From UBA3496 sp964558115 (GTDB taxonomy: Bacteria > UBA8248): a stretch of 11,647 nucleotides of DNA. The notes below the pieces were generated by a model that saw nothing but the letters and a program-made list of their open reading frames with translations, did not search any database and was not told where the DNA came from. The DNA lies in NCBI GenBank assembly GCA_964558115.1, contig CAZLCI010000064.1:1-11647 (forward strand), in the 5' to 3' direction. The translations under genes were made by a program, and so were the position numbers. This document shows, piece by piece, positions 7,418-11,647 of the stretch (the first letter of the stretch is position 1; each line of letters opens with the position of its first letter).

Positions 7418-8179
7418 CTACAGCCAACCACCACCATCTTCGTAAACATTTACTCCAGTTACATAAGAAGATGCGTCTGACGCAAGAAATACACAAAGTC
7501 CGGTTATATCTTCGGGTTCTCCAACGCGACCAAGAACTGTTTTTTGTCTGAGATACTCTAAATTTTTTTCATCAAAAGCTGCTTCTCCCATCATCGGAGT
7601 TCTATGGGCGCCGGGTGAAATACAATTCACCCTAATCCCTTCATTTCCCCATTCAACAGAAAGTGAACGGGACAAAGAGACAACACCAGCTTTACTAGCA
7701 TTATAAGCAGATCGAGCAAATCTGTGACCACGATCTCCCAAAAAGGTTCCAATATTAATAATACTTCCACTCTTCCTGAGAAGCATCTTTTCACCAATCG
7801 CTTTTGTGACTAAGAATGTACCAGTTAAATTCACATCTAAAATATAGCGCCAGTCCTCTTCTGAAAGATCTATTGCATGTTGCGTATTAACAACTCCAGC
7901 TGCATTCACTAAAATATCTATTGGTCCCAATTCGGTTTCGATTTTATCTACTGCACTTATTACCTGTTCCGACTTCGTCACATCTGCAGGACACACAATC
8001 GACCGACGACCAATTTTTGTAATTTCTTTTGCAGTCTCATTTAGAAGAGTTTCTCTTCTCGAGATAACTCCGACATCGGCACCAGATTCGGCAAGTGCAA
8101 TTGCCATAGCCCTTCCTAATCCACTACCTGCACCTGTAACAAAAGCAACCTTAGAAGACAAATCAAACTTATTATTCAC
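7418..8179 (-). CDS. Short-chain dehydrogenase/reductase (classical SDR)
   Basis: This 253-residue NAD(P)-dependent oxidoreductase is of the classical SDR type. The cofactor motif Thr-Gly-Ala-Gly-Ser-Gly-Leu-Gly is at 15-22, Asn-Ala-Ala-Gly at 92-95, the structural Asn at 117 and the active-site Tyr159-x-x-x-Lys163. The family's catalytic serine, usually about 13 residues before the tyrosine, appears to be replaced by Thr145 in Asn-Ile-Gly-Thr. Arg41-Arg42 after the second beta strand could favour NADP, though this is weak. The C-terminus, Asp-Gly-Gly-Gly-Trp-Leu, resembles gluconate and sugar-acid dehydrogenases, but the substrate is unknown. The start is GTG at 8179 with GGAGA at 8186-8190, six bases away. 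This is the first gene of the leftward six-gene operon, so its promoter should lie in 8190-8281. Confidence 0.92.
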   Translation of the reverse strand: MNNKFDLSSKVAFVTGAGSGLGRAMAIALAESGADVGVISRRETLLNETAKEITKIGRRSIVCPADVTKSEQVISAVDKIETELGPIDILVNAAGVVNTQHAIDLSEEDWRYILDVNLTGTFLVTKAIGEKMLLRKSGSIINIGTFLGDRGHRFARSAYNASKAGVVSLSRSLSVEWGNEGIRVNCISPGAHRTPMMGEAAFDEKNLEYLRQKTVLGRVGEPEDITGLCVFLASDASSYVTGVNVYEDGGGWL

Positions 8180-8185
8180 AAAAAA

Positions 8186-8190
8186 TCTCC
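8186..8190 (-). promoter_or_regulatory. Ribosome binding site supporting the GTG start of the SDR
   Basis: Minus-strand GGAGA lies six bases upstream of GTG at 8179. The spacing and the conserved N-terminal strand beginning about ten residues later support GTG initiation. Confidence 0.5.
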
Positions 8191-8245
8191 GAAAATCTAA
8201 AAAAAGAAGGACTACTCTTATAATATTAACTACGTAAGATATGCT

Positions 8246-8264
8246 AATTTAAATAGAATTTAAA
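8246..8264. repeat. Two AATTTAAA boxes in the divergent promoter region
   Basis: AATTTAAA occurs at 8246-8253 and again at 8257-8264, eleven bases apart start to start, about one helical turn. They lie between the divergent SDR operon and the methyltransferase gene, so they could be an operator or simply part of an AT-rich promoter. The motif is low complexity, which makes chance likely. Confidence 0.25.
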
Positions 8265-8281
8265 AATATTTCGACCTGAAA

Positions 8282-8935
8282 ATGGAATTAATAATGTTTT
8301 TTAATAGAAAATGTCCAATCTGTAAAAATTCTTCTGTTATCGAATTTCTTGAAGCGGATAATAGAAAATATTTCCTTTGTAAAAATTGTGAATTCATATT
8401 TGTTCCAAAAGAATTTTGGCTTTCTAAAGCTGAGGAAAAATCAAGATATGAACAACATAACAATGACAGCAAAGACAAAGGGTATATTACATTCCTATCG
8501 CAAATCACATTACCTATAAAAAAATTCATAAAAGAAGGTTCACATGGAATAGATTATGGATGTGGTCCTAATTCTGTACTTTCCGAGATTTTAACAAAAT
8601 CAAAAATGCACATGACACAATACGATCCATTCTTTTATCCTAAGTTCCCAAATCATAAATTTGACTTTTTATTATCTACAGAAACTTTTGAGCATTTCCA
8701 AAATCCGATAGAGGAAATAAGAAATATTTCTTCTATTGTTCATTCTCAAGGTGTCATAGGAGTAATGACAGCATTTTGGCAAGAGGATATCTTTATTAAA
8801 AATTGGCACTACCGAAGAGATCAAACCCATATCAGCTTTTACACATTTCGAACATTTGAATATATTGCTGATATTTTTCAATTCAAAATTCTTTATACCG
8901 ATAAGAATCGGATTATTATTTTCCAAAAAAAATAA
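8282..8935 (+). CDS. Zinc-ribbon SAM-dependent methyltransferase (class I)
   Basis: This 217-residue protein has two parts. The N-terminus holds a four-cysteine zinc ribbon: Cys11-x-x-Cys14 and Cys33-x-x-Cys36. The rest is a compact class I methyltransferase fold. The SAM-binding motif is Gly-Ile-Asp-Tyr-Gly-Cys-Gly-Pro at 89-96, an acidic residue follows the second strand (Asp115), and Thr-Glu-Thr-Phe-Glu-His-Phe is at 133-139. The late Trp-His-Tyr and Asp-Gln-Thr-His-Ile-Ser-Phe-Tyr stretch at 175-187 is typical of this methyltransferase group. The substrate is unknown. It is transcribed divergently from the SDR operon and appears to stand alone. The start is not settled: ATG at 8282 lacks a Shine-Dalgarno sequence, whereas the in-frame ATG at 8294 has GGA seven bases upstream and leaves the zinc ribbon intact. 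Confidence 0.85.
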   Translation: MELIMFFNRKCPICKNSSVIEFLEADNRKYFLCKNCEFIFVPKEFWLSKAEEKSRYEQHNNDSKDKGYITFLSQITLPIKKFIKEGSHGIDYGCGPNSVLSEILTKSKMHMTQYDPFFYPKFPNHKFDFLLSTETFEHFQNPIEEIRNISSIVHSQGVIGVMTAFWQEDIFIKNWHYRRDQTHISFYTFRTFEYIADIFQFKILYTDKNRIIIFQKK

Positions 8936-8962
8936 ATTATTTTAAAAATTAACATTAGAAGC

Positions 8963-8990
8963 TTGAAAGACAAACTGAAACATATACACT
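8963..8990 (+). promoter_or_regulatory. Possible sigma70-type promoter for the dehydrogenase/M16 operon
   Basis: TTGAAA at 8963-8968 and TACACT at 8985-8990 are separated by 16 bases in the 150-base gap before the dehydrogenase. The -35 box matches consensus at five of six bases and the -10 box at four. A second -10-like TATACT at 9015-9020 has no good -35 box at normal spacing. AT-rich DNA yields such matches often, so this is tentative. Confidence 0.25.
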
Positions 8991-9074
8991 ACGCAGTTGT
9001 TTATAGCATGAGTTTATACTTTTTCTTTTTTAATTTTAACAACAATCAAACAAAATGTTTTTAATATAACCGTT

Positions 9075-9080
9075 GGAGAA
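9075..9080 (+). promoter_or_regulatory. Ribosome binding site supporting the TTG start of the dehydrogenase
   Basis: GGAGAA lies five bases before TTG at 9086. An ATG at 9081 is too close to this site and opens a different frame that stops after nine codons, so TTG is the supported start. Confidence 0.55.
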
Positions 9081-9085
9081 ATGAT

Positions 9086-10090
9086 TTGGATAAAGGAATT
9101 GTTTGGATAACTACTACTTGGATTAATCAAATGAAAGATTACGACCCTTATCTTTCCCCTCTAAGAGAATACGGATTCTCTATTAAAATAGACTCTAATG
9201 GAAATGATCTAACTGAGGAAGAATTAATCGCAGGATTGCCTGGGGTTGTTGCTACTTTTCCTAGTGGAGACCCTTACAACAAGCGAACTTTCAAACATGC
9301 AAAAGACTTACGCCTTATAGCAAGGACAGGTGTTGGATATAACGCTATAGACATAGAAGAAGCAACGAAAAACGGCATTTTAGTTACTACCGCAAGGGGA
9401 CAAAATGCTAACTCCGTTGCAGAGCATACCCTTACATTGATGCTTTCTATTTCTCGAGAATTAAATATTTTTGATAGAAAAGTAAGAGAAGGCGAATGGG
9501 GAAATATAAGGAAACCTACGGGCTATTTAAGAGGAAATACTTTAGGTATAATAGGTCTTGGAGACATAGGGAAAAGAGTTGCCCAAAAAGCTAAAGCATT
9601 TGATATGAATGTTATTGCTTATGACCCTATTAGAGACGAACGATTTGTAGCCGAAAATGGGGTTTTCTACAGATCTTTTGATGAAGTAGTAGAAACTTCA
9701 GATTTTCTTTCCTGTCATGTACCTCTAAATCAAAGTACTACTAAACTGATTAACCAAAATGTTTTCAAAAGTATGAAAAGAGGTTCTTTTCTTATCAATA
9801 CTTCTAGAGGCCCTGTTGTTGATTTAGATGCTTTAGAAGAAAGCATTCAAAATAAAATGATAGGTGGAGCAGGAATAGATGTTTTTCCTGATGAACCTAT
9901 TCAAGGAGATCGCGCAATAATGAAATTTGATAACGTCATACTTACTCCGCATATAGCAGGACTAGGAGAAGATGCCTGTATTGATTCTTTAATTTTTGCG
10001 GTTCAACAAACTTTAGATTTCTTCTCAGGTCTTTGTCCAAAAGGAACTCTGAACAAAGAGGTTTTGAAAAATAACAAAAATGTCCATTGA
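9086..10090 (+). CDS. D-2-hydroxyacid dehydrogenase (phosphoglycerate dehydrogenase-like)
   Basis: This 334-residue NAD-dependent dehydrogenase interconverts D-2-hydroxyacids and 2-oxoacids. The NAD-binding motif Gly-Leu-Gly-Asp-Ile-Gly is at 157-162, and Asp180 at the end of the second strand suggests NAD over NADP. The catalytic set is complete: Arg241 in Asn-Thr-Ser-Arg-Gly-Pro, Glu270 in Asp-Glu-Pro, and His289 in Thr-Pro-His-Ile-Ala-Gly. The substrate-binding Arg80-Thr-Gly-Val-Gly is also present. It lacks the C-terminal ACT domain of many SerA enzymes, so a role in serine synthesis is possible but not favoured over glyoxylate/hydroxypyruvate or other D-hydroxyacids. The start is TTG, with GGAGAA upstream. 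Its last 11 bases overlap the M16 protease gene, which implies translational coupling although the functions look unrelated. Confidence 0.92.
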   Translation: MDKGIVWITTTWINQMKDYDPYLSPLREYGFSIKIDSNGNDLTEEELIAGLPGVVATFPSGDPYNKRTFKHAKDLRLIARTGVGYNAIDIEEATKNGILVTTARGQNANSVAEHTLTLMLSISRELNIFDRKVREGEWGNIRKPTGYLRGNTLGIIGLGDIGKRVAQKAKAFDMNVIAYDPIRDERFVAENGVFYRSFDEVVETSDFLSCHVPLNQSTTKLINQNVFKSMKRGSFLINTSRGPVVDLDALEESIQNKMIGGAGIDVFPDEPIQGDRAIMKFDNVILTPHIAGLGEDACIDSLIFAVQQTLDFFSGLCPKGTLNKEVLKNNKNVH

Positions 10091-11480
10091 TAAAACATTG
10101 TATTCAATTTCTTCTTTAATTGATCATAAAAAGAAATCACTGCCTAAATGGTTCTTCTTTTTATTCTTTTTTTTCAGTTTCTGTTTCTCATCTACTCTAT
10201 ATTCTAAGGATCTCGAAAATGAGATTTCTTGGAATGTTTTTGAATATAGACTAAAAAATGGTCTCAAAATCTTACTTTTACCTGACAATAGGGCACCTAT
10301 GATTGTCTCAGAATTATGGTATGGAGTCGGAAGTAGAGATGAATCATCAGGAGAAACTGGAATTGCACATTTCCTTGAACATATGATGTTCAAAGGCACT
10401 AAAAATTACGGTCCTAAAGTTTTCAGTAATCTAATCAAAAAAAATGGTGGAACCCATAACGCCTTCACAAGTTTTGACTATACAGGTTACTACGAAAAAC
10501 TTCCTTCTAACAAAATTGAGTTAGCTATTAAGTTAGAGGCAGACCGTATGAAGAATCTAAAACTAGACTCTAAAGAATTTGAACTTGAACGAAAAGTCGT
10601 ACTCGAGGAAAGACGATCTAGAGTTAACGATAACCCCGTAAATTATTTATTTGAAAAACTCAGACAAAAAGCTTTCAAATTTCATACTTATGCCAATCCA
10701 ATAATAGGATGGGAAAAAGATATAAGAAAAATCTCACTAAAGAATATGGAAACTTTTTATAAAAAGTTTTATGTCCCAGAAAATGCAACACTTGTCATAG
10801 TTGGAGATATAAAAATTTCAAAGACTATTCAAATAATCAAAAAATATTTTGGTCAGATTAAGTCCAAAGGGAATTTTAAAAGAGAAATAATAATTGAACC
10901 TCGTCAAGAAAAAGAAAGAACCATTTCGATAAGAAGAACTGCCGCTCTTCCATATTTCGCAATGGCATATCATACTCCAAACTGGAAACATCCAGACTCT
11001 GCCGCATTAACTCTTCTTGAATATATTTTAGGTGGTGGAGAATCTAGTCGTATATATCAAAGATTAGTAAGAAAAGACGGCCTCGCTCTTAGTGCTGGAG
11101 CAGAGTATCGTTATCTTTCTTTCGATCCTGATTTATTCTATTTCTACGCCCAACCTGCTTCTGGGATTTCAGTAGCAAAAATTAAAAAAATTTTTTATGA
11201 AGAATTAAAAAAGATATCTTCCTTTAATGTCACTCAAGAAGAATTAGAAAGAGCAATAAAAGGCATTGAAGCTAGTTCGATATTTTCTATGGATAGTCAT
11301 TATTACAGAGCTATGATGCTTGGACGTTCTGCTATTTGTGGAGACTGGAAAATTATTAAGAATTATTTAAAAAAAATCAGAAAAGTAACCCCAGAAGATA
11401 TAATTAAAGTAGCAAAAAAATATCTTCGTCCTAACAATAGGACCATAGCGGAATTAATACCCCAAAAGGCAGAAAAGTAA
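10080..11480 (+). CDS. Exported M16 family zinc metallopeptidase (catalytic subunit)
   Basis: This 466-residue inverzincin protease is of the pitrilysin/processing-peptidase type. The active site is the inverted motif His97-Phe-Leu-Glu100-His101, with Glu177 as the likely third zinc ligand and Glu170 as the usual supporting glutamate seven residues earlier. The N-terminal M16 domain spans about 55-205. The inactive C-terminal domain, starting near 215, contains the Tyr-Lys-Lys-Phe-Tyr-Val-Pro-Glu-Asn-Ala and Val-Gly-Asp-Ile landmarks. Residues 24-38 form a very phenylalanine-rich hydrophobic stretch after a Lys-Lys-Lys cluster, consistent with a Sec signal peptide or anchor. No clear signal peptidase site or lipobox is seen. 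The start overlaps the upstream gene by 11 bases and has no obvious Shine-Dalgarno sequence. The stop is one base before a second M16-like gene, a common two-subunit arrangement. Confidence 0.93.
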   Translation: MSIDKTLYSISSLIDHKKKSLPKWFFFLFFFFSFCFSSTLYSKDLENEISWNVFEYRLKNGLKILLLPDNRAPMIVSELWYGVGSRDESSGETGIAHFLEHMMFKGTKNYGPKVFSNLIKKNGGTHNAFTSFDYTGYYEKLPSNKIELAIKLEADRMKNLKLDSKEFELERKVVLEERRSRVNDNPVNYLFEKLRQKAFKFHTYANPIIGWEKDIRKISLKNMETFYKKFYVPENATLVIVGDIKISKTIQIIKKYFGQIKSKGNFKREIIIEPRQEKERTISIRRTAALPYFAMAYHTPNWKHPDSAALTLLEYILGGGESSRIYQRLVRKDGLALSAGAEYRYLSFDPDLFYFYAQPASGISVAKIKKIFYEELKKISSFNVTQEELERAIKGIEASSIFSMDSHYYRAMMLGRSAICGDWKIIKNYLKKIRKVTPEDIIKVAKKYLRPNNRTIAELIPQKAEK

Positions 11481-11481
11481 A

Positions 11482-11647
11482 ATGCGACTTTTCAGAATAA
11501 TTATTAGCTTAGTTTTGTTTTCTTTTTCTTTTTTTGAAATTTCTGCCTATGCACAATCTCTTAATTTTGAAAAAACATTAACTAAAAATAAAAATATCTT
11601 ACTTACAAAGTCATCTTCACAGCTCCCGCTTGTAACGATAAGAATTT
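11482..11647 (+). CDS. Second M16-like peptidase subunit, N-terminal part (cut by the window edge)
   Basis: Fifty-five residues are visible. A classic Sec signal peptide comes first: Arg residues at 2 and 5, a hydrophobic core at about 6-18, and a likely cleavage site after Ala-Tyr-Ala at residues 22-24. The mature part contains Asn-Ile-Leu-Leu-Thr-Lys and Leu-Pro-Leu-Val-Thr-Ile-Arg-Ile, which match the first strands of M16 peptidases. The ATG follows the upstream M16 stop by one base. In such tandem pairs the second protein usually lacks the zinc site and acts as the partner subunit. Whether that holds here cannot be seen, because the region of the HxxEH motif lies beyond the window. Confidence 0.75.
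   Translation, partial: MRLFRIIISLVLFSFSFFEISAYAQSLNFEKTLTKNKNILLTKSSSQLPLVTIRI

Noticed and set aside
7360..7551. Plus-strand open frame of 63 codons across the HAD/SDR junction
   Set aside because: It is antisense to two well-supported genes, has no recognisable protein features and no convincing ribosome binding site.
8219..8224. TATAAT on the plus strand as the -10 box of the methyltransferase gene
   Set aside because: No acceptable -35 box lies 16-18 bases upstream, and such hexamers are common in AT-rich DNA.
8927..8941. AAAATAA/TTATTTT palindrome at the end of the methyltransferase gene as a terminator
   Set aside because: The arms are nearly adjacent and all A-T, so a stable hairpin is unlikely.

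Overview
The window is AT-rich, gene-dense bacterial DNA, well under 40% GC by eye. The two exported M16-type proteases, the Sec-type leaders and the codon use suggest a Gram-negative bacterium, perhaps an uncultured marine proteobacterium-like lineage. No marker here fixes the taxonomy. Several starts are TTG or GTG, each with a plausible Shine-Dalgarno sequence. No IS element, phage gene, CRISPR array or rRNA was seen, and no gene-free stretch exceeds 300 bases.

Layout. (1) Positions 1-2423, plus strand: the C-terminal tail of a probable solute-binding protein, then two DppB/DppC-type permeases, with each start overlapping the preceding stop. This is a peptide/nickel/opine-type ABC importer operon. 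The DppC-like subunit carries an unusual insertion of about 130 residues with roughly four extra hydrophobic segments. No ATPase genes follow. (2) Positions 2522-2608, plus strand: a complete tRNA-Leu(GAG) with encoded CCA, in the gap between convergent operons. (3) Positions 8179 down to 2651, minus strand: six closely spaced genes reading SDR oxidoreductase, HAD phosphatase, peptide deformylase, alpha/beta hydrolase B, luciferase-like flavin monooxygenase, alpha/beta hydrolase A. The two hydrolases are paralogues of equal length, about 58% identical by my ungapped hand count, and they flank the monooxygenase. (4) Positions 8282-8935, plus strand: a divergent small methyltransferase with an N-terminal four-cysteine zinc ribbon. 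(5) Positions 9086-11647, plus strand: a D-2-hydroxyacid dehydrogenase overlapping an exported M16 zinc protease by 11 bases, followed after one base by the start of a second exported M16-like protein cut by the window edge.

How the genes may work together. The strongest candidate for a little-described system is the hydrolase-monooxygenase-hydrolase block, read from one transcript with an SDR and a HAD phosphatase. The hydrolases resemble the family of 2,6-dihydroxypseudooxynicotine hydrolase and fungal Ayg1, enzymes that cleave C-C bonds in oxygenated or polyketone substrates. An oxygenase followed by C-C or ester hydrolysis is a plausible catabolic or detoxification route, but the substrate cannot be read from sequence. 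The M16 pair is probably a periplasmic protease made of one catalytic and one non-catalytic subunit.
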